Positions 24,636 to 33,526 of a stretch of 40,934 nt of DNA are shown here, one piece after another. The DNA comes from Comamonas odontotermitis (GTDB taxonomy: Bacteria > Pseudomonadota > Gammaproteobacteria > Burkholderiales > Burkholderiaceae_C), in NCBI RefSeq assembly GCF_014207855.1, contig NZ_JACHKZ010000031.1, forward strand, positions 1 to 40,934, written 5' to 3'. Position numbers and translations under genes: made by a program. Numbering within the stretch: position 1 is the first letter of the stretch; every line of letters begins with the position of its first letter. A model generated the notes under the pieces. It did not search any database and was not told the origin of the DNA. It was given only the letters and a program-made list of their open reading frames with translations.

Positions 24636-24908
24636 ATGAGAGACATGGTGTTGTTTCAGCAAAGATGATTTGATTGCACCCTACGCTTTGGGGCTTGCAG
24701 CTTTGGTAGGCAAACCTCAAAGCATCACCTCAACTGCAGTTACGCGACTTACCGGGTTGTGCAAGCAGGCTTGGGCGCGCACTAGATTTCAGCCAGACAT
24801 TGATAGAGCCGCAAGATCTTCGGGCGCATCAGCTCTTGAGCCCGAAGGCATCAGAGGCCCGCTGGCTTCTGCATATCCAAAAGGAAAATTGATCCGAATG
24901 GTGTGCGG
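24636..24908. other. Intergenic region, no gene seen
   Basis: Between the usp upstream region and the YdcH-type gene there is no supported gene on either strand. A 96-codon plus-strand open frame (24670-24960) overlaps the YdcH gene and has no ribosome binding site. Confidence 0.5.
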
Positions 24909-25127
24909 TTACGCCTCGCGCGTCTTGCGAAGGATCACATACAACTCGTCTTTGAGATGAAGTTTTTCTTTCTTCAAGGTCTCGACAACGCCATGGCCTA
25001 CAGGAAGAAGACCTGCTTCGATATTTTTGATCTCTTGATCCAAGGTGTTGTGGCGATGGAAAAGGCGGGCGAAATGGGCGTCGTCGGTCTTGAGGCGAGA
25101 GATTTCGTCACGAAATTCTGGAAACAT
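24909..25127 (-). CDS. YdcH-family protein (DUF465)
   Basis: A 72-residue helical protein. It has the DUF465 pattern of two helices joined by a short turn: FRDEISRLKTDDAHFARLFH, then HNTLDQEIKNIEAG and LKKEKLHLKDELYVILRK. AAGGA lies eight bases before the ATG at 25127. The family is widespread in proteobacteria and has no established function. It appears monocistronic. Confidence 0.9.
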   Translation of the reverse strand: MFPEFRDEISRLKTDDAHFARLFHRHNTLDQEIKNIEAGLLPVGHGVVETLKKEKLHLKDELYVILRKTREA

Positions 25128-25336
25128 GTCAGCATCCTTTAGATGTTTTATCAGTCAATAGGTAGAAATACCATCGTGTTTGACCAATTTTCAGCGCTGA
25201 CAGCCAAGCCCAATTTGATGTGAATCAGGGGGTGCGGTGAAACGGTGAAGCTTCGGTTATGAATAGCCGCCGACTATTCTCTCGGTTCAGGCTTGGGTCG
25301 GAAGGAGCGGCTCGGTTCCCAGGTAGAGTAAAAGGC

Positions 25337-25363
25337 TTCACAGTGAACAATAGCTGTTATATT
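25337..25363 (+). promoter_or_regulatory. Candidate promoter of the MBL lipoprotein gene
   Basis: TTCACA (25337-25342) and TATATT (25358-25363) resemble sigma-70 boxes with a short 15-base spacer. They lie about 30 bases before the start codon. Confidence 0.35.
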
Positions 25364-25393
25364 TGAATACCTCCACTGGAATTGTTTTAAGCA

Positions 25394-26449
25394 ATGATGA
25401 ATCGGACTCTTCAGCATAGCTGTAACTTGGTTTTCTCGGCATTGTTCGTTTCAGCACTCGCTGGCTGTTCAAGCTTTGAGGTCGATCAAAAAACTGATGA
25501 GACCGCTTTGAACACTTCTGCGGAGAAGTCGGAAGCGATACCGAGCTTTAGCAAGGCTGACCAGAGCCCTGGTTTCTTTCGAATGAAGCTTGGCGAATAC
25601 ACCATCACTTCACTGTATGACGGATATGTAGAGTTGAACGGGAAGCTGTTTAAAGGGCGTTCAGCCTCCGCCATTACGAACCTACTCAAACAGTCCAGGC
25701 AATCACAGAGCATCTATACATCTATCAATGCTTTTTTACTGGACGATGGCAAGCAGCTTGTATTGATTGATGCAGGCGGTTCGGCAGCGTTGAGTGCATC
25801 GATGGGAAAGCTCCTCAGCAGCCTAAAAATGTCTGGGTATGATCCCGAGGATGTGTCCGTCATTCTCTTGACCCATTTGCATCCGGATCATATTGGCGCG
25901 CTGGCACAAGACGGAAAGATGACCTTCCCCAATGCCCATGTCTATGTTTCTGAAGCTGAGGCTGCTCATTGGCTTGCTCCCAGCAGAAGCAACGGAGAGC
26001 TGCCTTATTTCCAGGGAGCTCAGCAGGCCATTGCTCCATACCAGCAAGCGTCACAGTTCCACACACTGACATCGCAGCGCATTCCAGTTGCAGGAGTGCA
26101 AATGGTGAATCTCCCCGGCCACACTCCTGGCCACTTGGCCTACCGGGTCAACTCTGGTACAGAGTCACTTTTGTTTTGGGGAGATGTAGTGCACAATTTT
26201 GCGCTTCAATTCACCGACCCAGCCATTTATATTGATTTTGATCAGGAATCAAAGAAAGCCAGGGCCTCCAGAACAAAGATCCTGCAGGACGCGCAAAAAT
26301 CTGGAGAGTGGATCGCGGGAGCGCATATGCCATTTCCGGGTATTGGACAGGTATTGGCTGCAGGAAAGAATAGCTACCGCTGGCTTCCAATTGACTATTC
26401 AAGAGCTTTGAATAGCAGCCCAAGAGAGACACTGCCAGAAAAGAAGTAA
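25394..26449 (+). CDS. MBL-fold metallohydrolase, lipoprotein
   Basis: A 351-residue protein. Residues 1-24 form a lipoprotein signal with lipobox ALAGC, followed by a Ser/Glu-rich linker. The metal site is complete: THLHPDHIG for the first ligands, LPGHTPGHLAY for the next His, FWGDVVH for the bridging Asp, and AHMPFPGIG for the last His. The layout GEYTITSLYDGYVEL then INAFLLDDGKQLVLIDAGG is that of quorum-quenching lactonase or methyl-parathion hydrolase-like members, so a lactone or organophosphate ester is possible but unproven. It is convergent with the T6SS genes and separated from them by a hairpin. Base composition is lower in GC than that of the left half. Confidence 0.87.
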   Translation: MMNRTLQHSCNLVFSALFVSALAGCSSFEVDQKTDETALNTSAEKSEAIPSFSKADQSPGFFRMKLGEYTITSLYDGYVELNGKLFKGRSASAITNLLKQSRQSQSIYTSINAFLLDDGKQLVLIDAGGSAALSASMGKLLSSLKMSGYDPEDVSVILLTHLHPDHIGALAQDGKMTFPNAHVYVSEAEAAHWLAPSRSNGELPYFQGAQQAIAPYQQASQFHTLTSQRIPVAGVQMVNLPGHTPGHLAYRVNSGTESLLFWGDVVHNFALQFTDPAIYIDFDQESKKARASRTKILQDAQKSGEWIAGAHMPFPGIGQVLAAGKNSYRWLPIDYSRALNSSPRETLPEKK

Positions 26450-26464
26450 GAACAATCACAATCG

Positions 26465-26491
26465 TGCCTGACTGGTGGATCCAGCCAGGCA
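26465..26491. terminator. Hairpin between convergent MBL and tssQ genes
   Basis: An 11-base stem with one mismatch (26465-26475 with 26481-26491) closes a 5-base loop and is followed by GTTTCT on the plus strand. It is probably a bidirectional terminator with a weak T tract. Confidence 0.5.
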
Positions 26492-26508
26492 GTTTCTCGT
26501 GCTACCAG

Positions 26509-27021
26509 TTACTTGGCAGTTTTGGCTGCCTCAGCTTTGGCCTCTTGAAAGACCGGCCCCCACAATGGATGTCCCCTCTCCGCGCTTGACAAATCAAAGC
26601 CCGGTTCGAGCTTGAGAAGATCCAAAAATGTCTTCTTGCATTGCATGGCGTTACCATTGACGCAATAGCTGAATGCCAGGTACTTCATGGATCGATAACG
26701 CAGTTCTGGCCAGGCGCGATCAAATCCAGGATCTTTGAAGACTTTGATTGCTTCGGCAAAATTACCATCGTTGTATTTTGTCAATCCATCCGCAAACTTT
26801 CGCTCCACCGCTGTCAAATTCAGATCCGAGGGATCGACCTCATTCGTGATTTGGGCTGCGCGTGACTCCGCGGGTTTTGGCGGCGCGGGCTCCACGGGCG
26901 CAATGGTCACGGCAGGTTTGCCATCTCGATCTTTTTTTGCTTCATTGGTAGTGCACGCTGTGAGTGCAATTGCTGCACCCAAAAAAATCAGCTTTGGTGC
27001 CAAATTTCTGTATATCAACAT
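26509..27021 (-). CDS. tssQ: TssQ-type T6SS-associated lipoprotein
   Basis: A 170-residue outer-membrane lipoprotein candidate: a signal sequence ends in ALTAC, followed by a Pro/Glu linker, then a TPR-like domain (LTKYNDGNFAEAIKVFKDPG, YRSMKYLAFSYCV and KKTFLDLLKLEPGFDLS). This layout and its place at the end of a T6SS cluster match the TssQ family. It probably helps assemble or anchor the membrane complex. It starts 26 bases after the kinase gene. Confidence 0.75.
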   Translation of the reverse strand: MLIYRNLAPKLIFLGAAIALTACTTNEAKKDRDGKPAVTIAPVEPAPPKPAESRAAQITNEVDPSDLNLTAVERKFADGLTKYNDGNFAEAIKVFKDPGFDRAWPELRYRSMKYLAFSYCVNGNAMQCKKTFLDLLKLEPGFDLSSAERGHPLWGPVFQEAKAEAAKTAK

Positions 27022-27047
27022 AGATTAATTTCCATTTGAACTTATTG

Positions 27048-29099
27048 TTAGAACTTGTGCGCCAGCACAACGTCTTTTTTATCAAGGATTTTGATAGACC
27101 CCGCGAATTTGGGAAGGTCGCCGTTCTCAATAACCACCCGATGCTCTCCTTCGGGAAGCCAGATACGCACGAGCGGCGGTGAAATCCCTTTGTCCTGGCC
27201 GTCAATGACGATCCGCCCCCAGGGCTGTACCGACAGTTTGATGTAGGCACCTGGTTTCTCCTGCTTTGTTTCTGCGTTCGTTCTCTGCTCTCCTCCAGCT
27301 GGTGGATTTAGAGGAGGATTTTTCACTGTATTGGTGGCGCGCGTTCCAGACAGCAGCTCTGCCACCGCGTCCTTGTCCTTGGTCTTGGGATTTTCGGAGG
27401 GTTTGCTGGTGGGCGATGCGGCTCCTGAAACGCCAGTGCCTTCCGGAACCTTCGGTGCCGTTGTTGGCAATGCAATCTCTGGTGCCTTTACTGGCAGAGT
27501 CTTTTCAGAGTCGACCGGTTTTATCTGCGTCTGGGCGGGCTCTTTGCTTACTGCAGTTGCTGCCGGCGATTGACTACCCACCGCTCCAGCCTGCACCGCT
27601 GCCATTGGCGCACCACCCGTATCTTTTGAAGTGGGAGGACTTGCATTTGCCGTGCTTGCTGTGAGAGTGCCGCTTGTACCCTGTGGACCCGCTGCATCAC
27701 TGGGGCTTTCAGGGGCTGTCACGGAGGGAGTTTCAGGAATGGTTGGCTGCCGACTCACGTCCGGCTTCGCCTCAGCCACCTGCTCATTTCTATCCGTCGC
27801 ATGTGTGGCATCAGAAGGCGTTGTAGAAGCATCTCCTTTCACCGTCCACCAGGACACAAGAGCGCCCAGCACCAAAAGTCCGCCAACAGCGGTAGCGACC
27901 AAAGGCCAGCGGCGGGCCTGTTTGACGGCTACTCGATCCGTTCCTGCTACTTGGTGTTCGACCGAAGGCTGAGGGGCCTGCTCGGTCTGCGGCACCGATA
28001 TCTGCTCATCCGACAGAGGCTCCGCGGCTACCGAATCCACAGGTGCGTGAGAGCTCGCATTGATTGGGGTAATTGCTTCTGCAATGCCCACCGCCGATAC
28101 ACCCCCTGTGCCGGCAACCTCAGAGTCCGAGCCAGTTTCGAGCTCAGGAGTGCGACTTTCAACGGGTGCTTCTGCCAGCGGGTCTGCCGATGGAGACAGT
28201 TCTATCTGAAAATCGTCGATGGATTGCGGGCGGTCATTAGGGAATACCGCCAGCGAGTGGTCAATGGCCTGAGCGAACGATGGCGAAATCGCATACTCGG
28301 CTGATTGCTGGAGCTTTTTCAACGGATCTTTCACCAGCCGGGCCACAGAGGCAACAGGTGCCTTACCCGTCACCACAAAATACAGGACCGCTCCAACCCC
28401 GTAAATATCGGTCCACGGGCCCTGGCGCATGGATTCATCGTCCGCGTATTGCTCAATCGGGGCGAATCCCGGTTTAAGAATGACGGTCAGCGCCTGCGTC
28501 ATGTCTCCAATCACCTGTCTCGCAGCGCCAAAATCGAGCAGCATTGGAGCGCCCGTATCGAGCACCATGATGTTGTCGGGCGAAAGATCGCGGTGATAGT
28601 AATTTTTGCTATGCAAAAGGCGCAAGGCATCTAGCACAGGGGCGATCACCTGCTGCTTTATCCATTGCTCTTGGGCACGCCGGTCAGGTTCGTCTTGCAG
28701 TACTTTGCGCAACGTCCTTCCCTTGCAGTACTGCATCACCATGTACGCGGTACCGTTCTGCTCCCAGAAGCGGTGGATACGGATCAGCGCCGGGTGCTCG
28801 AATTGTGCAAGTATCCGCGCCTCATTGAGAAAACTCTGCAAGCCCGTCTTGAATGTTCCTTCGTATTTTTCGAAACGGGGGCGCACGATACCTTCCCCGT
28901 CGCGAAAGGCAATCGCACCTGGCAAGTACTCCTTGATCGCCACTGTTCTCTGCAAGGAATGGTCATATGCAAGGTAGACGATGGAGAATCCGCCTTCACC
29001 AATGATGCTGAGAAGCTCGAACTCACTCAGCCGCGTTCCGACAGGGAGGCTCATCGCCATACCTGCTGTAGGGGAGCCTTCGGGCGTTTCTTGTTTCAT
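27048..29099 (-). CDS. T6SS-associated Ser/Thr protein kinase with PEGA-like C-terminus
   Basis: A 683-residue membrane kinase. The catalytic domain (about 27-295) is complete: glycine loop GEGGFSIVY (34-42), Lys56 (AIKEYL), catalytic loop HRDLSPDN (169-176), DFG (189-191) and GFAPIEQY in the activation segment. A Ser/Pro/Glu linker follows, then one transmembrane helix near 400-420, a long low-complexity Ala/Thr/Pro-rich region, and a C-terminal beta domain (RIVIDGQDKGISPP to LPEGEHRVVIENG) of the PEGA type. It resembles PpkA-type kinases that switch T6SS assembly by phosphorylation. No cognate PppA phosphatase or FHA protein is in view. Confidence 0.88.
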   Translation of the reverse strand: MKQETPEGSPTAGMAMSLPVGTRLSEFELLSIIGEGGFSIVYLAYDHSLQRTVAIKEYLPGAIAFRDGEGIVRPRFEKYEGTFKTGLQSFLNEARILAQFEHPALIRIHRFWEQNGTAYMVMQYCKGRTLRKVLQDEPDRRAQEQWIKQQVIAPVLDALRLLHSKNYYHRDLSPDNIMVLDTGAPMLLDFGAARQVIGDMTQALTVILKPGFAPIEQYADDESMRQGPWTDIYGVGAVLYFVVTGKAPVASVARLVKDPLKKLQQSAEYAISPSFAQAIDHSLAVFPNDRPQSIDDFQIELSPSADPLAEAPVESRTPELETGSDSEVAGTGGVSAVGIAEAITPINASSHAPVDSVAAEPLSDEQISVPQTEQAPQPSVEHQVAGTDRVAVKQARRWPLVATAVGGLLVLGALVSWWTVKGDASTTPSDATHATDRNEQVAEAKPDVSRQPTIPETPSVTAPESPSDAAGPQGTSGTLTASTANASPPTSKDTGGAPMAAVQAGAVGSQSPAATAVSKEPAQTQIKPVDSEKTLPVKAPEIALPTTAPKVPEGTGVSGAASPTSKPSENPKTKDKDAVAELLSGTRATNTVKNPPLNPPAGGEQRTNAETKQEKPGAYIKLSVQPWGRIVIDGQDKGISPPLVRIWLPEGEHRVVIENGDLPKFAGSIKILDKKDVVLAHKF

Positions 29100-29138
29100 A
29101 TTCTTAAAGTCAAGGTTCGTATATCGAGCGCAGCCTGA

Positions 29139-29885
29139 TCAGCGGGCATTGCGGCCAAACAGCCAGGTCATCAGGGTTCCGTCCAGTCCCGACTCATAAG
29201 AGAATGCTTTCAGGCGGGCGCCTCCTGCAGGATGTGTCCACCAAAATGAAGGACAGTCTTTCTCCAGAAGCGAGCGGGCAATGTCCGGCCACGGGTACGA
29301 TGCTCCGCGCACTACCGGGCGAGTTCTCTGCTCTTCACTCTCCATGCTGGAGCCGCGCCCCAAAATATCCAGAATATCGGAGCCAACGGGCGACTGGGCG
29401 TCTCCGGAAGCCATGAATATGGAGCTCCATTGCGCCATTACATTCTTCCAGATGTCATCAATACCGCTTCGAGGCAAGGAGCGTTGAATGGCCGAATGAA
29501 TGTGGTGCCCTGTCATATTCAGCAAAGAAGGAAGCTCCATCAGTACCGCCGTGGAAGTCAGGACAACGGCCTCAGGAAGCGCATAACCGACAAAAAACGG
29601 ATACCGACGCCCTACCCGGTCCATACTTGGAGCAACACAACCCACCAGGATTCGGTCGCCACCAGCAATTCTGCTGGGCAACAACATATTCCATATAGGC
29701 GAGTGGGCCAGCTGATCACCCCAGGCGTCTCCGAACTGAGAGCGGCCTTGCAGCATTCCTATCTGCAGCCATTCTTCCAGCGCCACTCTGGCGCCATCCC
29801 TTCGGTTGCTCCATACAAAATCACCATGGCTCGGGAGCTTTCCTCCCCAAACCACGTCTATAGGCGCTAATCCCATGAAGTTCAC
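29139..29885 (-). CDS. tagF: TagF, T6SS post-translational repressor
   Basis: A TagF-domain protein of about 248 residues. The signature GGKLPSHGDFVW near the N-terminus and WGDQLAHSPIWNMLLPS, then GRRYPFFVGYALPE, are typical. TagF blocks T6SS firing until relieved by the threonine phosphorylation pathway. The GTG at 29885 is preferred since GAGGAG lies nine bases ahead. A TTG at 29921 overlapping the tssM stop would add 12 residues and is also possible. The PppA phosphatase sometimes fused to it is absent. Confidence 0.87.
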   Translation of the reverse strand: MNFMGLAPIDVVWGGKLPSHGDFVWSNRRDGARVALEEWLQIGMLQGRSQFGDAWGDQLAHSPIWNMLLPSRIAGGDRILVGCVAPSMDRVGRRYPFFVGYALPEAVVLTSTAVLMELPSLLNMTGHHIHSAIQRSLPRSGIDDIWKNVMAQWSSIFMASGDAQSPVGSDILDILGRGSSMESEEQRTRPVVRGASYPWPDIARSLLEKDCPSFWWTHPAGGARLKAFSYESGLDGTLMTWLFGRNAR

Positions 29886-29917
29886 GTTTCTGCACTCCTC
29901 AGGCTTCAGAAGGTTGC

Positions 29918-32900
29918 TCAAAACTGACTCGGGCAGCCGAACGTCTGCATCTGAGTGAGCCTGAACGGGTTTTGCACGCTGCTGGTATGCACTTCAAACA
30001 TGACCTTTTTTCCATTTACCACCGCCGTAGCGGTGAAGGAATCTGGCCTCACTCCCGAGGCCAGCGTCAGCTTGTCGAAAAACCGGTGCAAAGCCCAGCT
30101 GCCATCCGTACTCATGGCGCTCTGGCTTCCTGATTTATCCGAAATCTGCAATGAAACCTGCTGCCTTCCGCGAGGGCCAGGCCAGACGACGTTCTGGCTC
30201 ATCTGAGGCCCATGGGCATAGCGAATCACCGTACCATCCACGTCGAGCGCCATGCTCGAGATAGCAGGATCCATTTCCACCACCTTCATCTCCAGCCGAA
30301 GCTTGGGGATGGAATCACCATTTCCAAAAAATACGCTTCTGATGACACTGGCTTTTTGAAAGGCGCTGAGCGAACCATGCCCACCAGTCTGGCTTCCATC
30401 AATATTTTTCTTGAAGGTCCAGGTGGTGGTATCAACCATCGGAGCAAGAGTCCTGTTAAAAAAGTCGTCCATCAATCCCCCAGGCCCGAACAGCCTGGCG
30501 AAGTCTTGCGGAGTCACATCTTCCGAAGCGCCGGGGTTGATGGGGTAGCGCCCCGCAACAGCTTTGCGACAGAAATCACCCACGGTCGCATTCAGGTTTG
30601 CGCCAATCTGGCTGCGCACCAGACTCGTGGTCTGCTGGCTGCTTGCGGTAGCAATGCTGCCAATCATCTGGCCCAGCGGAGCTGGCAGACGGGATGCTTC
30701 GGTCTTCAGGCGAATTGCGGCATCTGGCGGCGGCGGAGTGCCTCCTGAGCGCACGGCTGCATCGGTCGCCACCAATGTTCCGTAGTACTCATCCAGGGTT
30801 TTCATGATCGCGTCAATAGGCATGGAGCCAGGGTTCTGCGTTCCGGGCGCGCCTACCAGACGGCGTAATGGTTCAAAATAACTGTCGACGATCAACTCGT
30901 CCTTGTCTTCCTTGCGGGTGTGCGCCGCTGCCACCGGGCCAATCACGCGCTCTATATCGTCACGGGTGTTTTTGATGCTTTTCGTGACCTTGTCGACGAC
31001 GGTCTGCTGCCCTTTGTCCGGTTCACGCAGCAATGTGGTTTCCCGAACTACGCCCCGCAGAAAAAGAGGCAGCGGAGAATCCGGCGCAGACAACACACTC
31101 AAGCGCTGAATCGATGCCTGTAACGAACCACTGGGAATCAGCTGTACATCCTGAATGTACTGCGCCCATGTCTGCTGGTATTCACGCAGATACAGCATGC
31201 GCACTTCTCGAACCAGCTTGCCCTGGGCCGCATCTCCCAACTGCGTTTTTATGCTTTGCGCAGGCAGACCGAGAACCCATCCCTCGTCGTCAGCCACTTC
31301 TGTAACGACACTCCCAGCCGATTTGTCAAACAAATCCCAATAACCCTGGTACGTAAAAAGGCCCGGTACACCGCGGTTCAACGGCTGGCCGCCCTTGCGA
31401 ATAAAAACATTGGCTGCCTGCGGACCGGCAACATCAAGCAAATTGAATTCCCTCAGATCATTGTGCTGGAGACGGCTGCGCAGGCGGTAGTAGGCGCGCT
31501 GTGCGGTGGAAAGCGTTGAGAGCCTGTTACGCACCTGGCTTACCAGCGCATCGTTCATGGGATATGGCGAGCTGACCACTTTCTCGCTGGAGAACAGCGT
31601 GTTCAAATGCCGGTCTATGCTGGCGGCGGTCTTGGGGTCGGCGTCGGGCAGCACAAAACGCTTGAAGTCGCTGCTCATCCATTGGCGCAGAAAGCTGGGC
31701 GAATAATGTGCGCTTTGCTGCAACATCAAGTAGGCCTTCAGCGCCTCATACAGATACTCCAGATTGTCTACCGGTGGACGCTGGAGCTGCGCTTCCACGC
31801 GCTTGGCCACAAAGGGCAATAACCCGTTCTCCAGCATGCGTTGGTAGGCCAGGTTCGATGCAGCTTCTACTTTTTCGCCTTGAAAAAGACCGTAGCGATA
31901 ATCCATTGGCGGGTTCGTGATCGGGAAGTCAGGCATGTCGCCTATTTCCTTTACTTGCCCCAGTAGCGCCATCAATCCAGCCAGATCTCCAGCATTGCTG
32001 TTGTACGCATCGACCGATTTCGAGACATCGTTCGCATTGTCACTGACATGATCCATATAGCCGTTGTTGTTGTTGTAACTGATGAGCCATGCAGACAGTG
32101 CCCCAATCAACAACAGAATGGATAGCGCATATCCCAGATACGTAAAAAACTTGGTGCGGCGCTCCCAGATCAGGTTTCGCCCAGCCAGATGAGACTCGGC
32201 AAAAATCACCTTCACCAGAAGGTCATACAGAAAATAGCTTTTGCCCCCCTCCTGGGCCCGGGCTACAGGCACGCTCCCAGCTGTTGCGAACGCCTTTCGC
32301 AAACTGCCAAGCACCCGATCAAAGACGGTTCCTTCCTGGGTTCCACTGCTGAAATACACACCGCGCAGCAGTGGCTGATGCATGATGCGCGACTCCGCAA
32401 ACACAAAATCAACGGCCTTGGCAACTCTTGCCCGCAATCCTGCAAATTGCTGCGGAAACGCATAGATGTAGTTGCGCCTGCGCTGATCCATTTCTTGCGC
32501 AAGATGTGCATCTTGAACGCTGAACAGCGTTTTCTCCAAAGTTGCCCATTCTTCGGCAAACAGCGATGGCGTAGGCCGGTTGCTCTTTGATTTTTCGGAG
32601 TACGGAAAGGTGAAGCCCCAGACCTGATTGCGCTGCTCCCTGCTGTATCCCCCAAAGAACTCGTTGAATCCAGCCAGCAAATCGACCTTGGTCACCCATA
32701 GGTATACCGGCAACTCGATGGACAGAGCCTTTTGCAACTCATTCAAGCGCTCGCGCAATGCGGTCAGGTGGCTCACCATTTCGTCATCAGAATAGGTGAG
32801 CAGGTCCGAAGCGCTCAAAGTCAGCATCACACCATTGATCGGCTGCCGTGGGCGGTATTTCTTCAACAGTCCAAGAAAACCCTCCCATTCGGTTTTATCG

Positions 32901-33526
32901 ACGGTCTCATTACTGTCCTGGGTGGTATAGCGCCCTGCCGTATCAATCACCACAGCCTGGTCAGTAAACCACCAGTCGCAATTGCGCGTGCCACCAACGC
33001 CCTGCAGCGCGGCTTTTCCATACTGGCCGGCAAGAGGAAAATCGAGGCCGGAATTGATCAAGGCCGTTGTCTTGCCCGAGCCTGGCGCTCCGACAATGAC
33101 ATACCAAGGCAGTTCGTAGATGAATTTGCGGCCTAAACCGCTGCGCGACTGGCCCTCAACCCGCAAGGACTTGAGCGTTTTTGCGGCTTCCGAAAAACGG
33201 CCCTGCAACTCAAGCACTTCTTCGCTGACGTCGCCATTTTTGCGCTGGGCGTCCACGGATTCGCGCATCTGGCCAATACGCTCAAACAGCAGCCTGTTGA
33301 TGCTGCGCCGGCGCCAGAAAGACACAACCAGCCACAGTACATAAAGTGCAGCGAAGGTACCAATGCACCACCAGCGTATGCGTTCTGGCTCTAGAGGCCG
33401 ATAGTCCGCGAAGGCAAACAACGGGCCCGCAAACCAGGTAAACAACGACAGGGCAATAACGCCAACCAGCACCCAGAACGCGCGGCTTGCAAAAAAGCTG
33501 AAGAAACGTCGAATCCAGTACATCAT
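29918..33526 (-). CDS. tssM: TssM (IcmF family) T6SS membrane subunit
   Basis: A 1202-residue inner-membrane protein of the T6SS membrane complex. Two N-terminal helices (about 11-32 and 55-72) and a third near 455-480 are seen. The cytoplasmic NTPase-like domain has an intact Walker A, GAPGSGKT (146-153), and DTAGRYT. The periplasmic part ends in the C-terminal beta domain that contacts TssJ (WPGPRGRQQVSLQIS, then WALHRFFDKL). Its start codon overlaps the tssL stop (ATGA), so the two are coupled. Confidence 0.95.
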   Translation of the reverse strand: MMYWIRRFFSFFASRAFWVLVGVIALSLFTWFAGPLFAFADYRPLEPERIRWWCIGTFAALYVLWLVVSFWRRRSINRLLFERIGQMRESVDAQRKNGDVSEEVLELQGRFSEAAKTLKSLRVEGQSRSGLGRKFIYELPWYVIVGAPGSGKTTALINSGLDFPLAGQYGKAALQGVGGTRNCDWWFTDQAVVIDTAGRYTTQDSNETVDKTEWEGFLGLLKKYRPRQPINGVMLTLSASDLLTYSDDEMVSHLTALRERLNELQKALSIELPVYLWVTKVDLLAGFNEFFGGYSREQRNQVWGFTFPYSEKSKSNRPTPSLFAEEWATLEKTLFSVQDAHLAQEMDQRRRNYIYAFPQQFAGLRARVAKAVDFVFAESRIMHQPLLRGVYFSSGTQEGTVFDRVLGSLRKAFATAGSVPVARAQEGGKSYFLYDLLVKVIFAESHLAGRNLIWERRTKFFTYLGYALSILLLIGALSAWLISYNNNNGYMDHVSDNANDVSKSVDAYNSNAGDLAGLMALLGQVKEIGDMPDFPITNPPMDYRYGLFQGEKVEAASNLAYQRMLENGLLPFVAKRVEAQLQRPPVDNLEYLYEALKAYLMLQQSAHYSPSFLRQWMSSDFKRFVLPDADPKTAASIDRHLNTLFSSEKVVSSPYPMNDALVSQVRNRLSTLSTAQRAYYRLRSRLQHNDLREFNLLDVAGPQAANVFIRKGGQPLNRGVPGLFTYQGYWDLFDKSAGSVVTEVADDEGWVLGLPAQSIKTQLGDAAQGKLVREVRMLYLREYQQTWAQYIQDVQLIPSGSLQASIQRLSVLSAPDSPLPLFLRGVVRETTLLREPDKGQQTVVDKVTKSIKNTRDDIERVIGPVAAAHTRKEDKDELIVDSYFEPLRRLVGAPGTQNPGSMPIDAIMKTLDEYYGTLVATDAAVRSGGTPPPPDAAIRLKTEASRLPAPLGQMIGSIATASSQQTTSLVRSQIGANLNATVGDFCRKAVAGRYPINPGASEDVTPQDFARLFGPGGLMDDFFNRTLAPMVDTTTWTFKKNIDGSQTGGHGSLSAFQKASVIRSVFFGNGDSIPKLRLEMKVVEMDPAISSMALDVDGTVIRYAHGPQMSQNVVWPGPRGRQQVSLQISDKSGSQSAMSTDGSWALHRFFDKLTLASGVRPDSFTATAVVNGKKVMFEVHTSSVQNPFRLTQMQTFGCPSQF

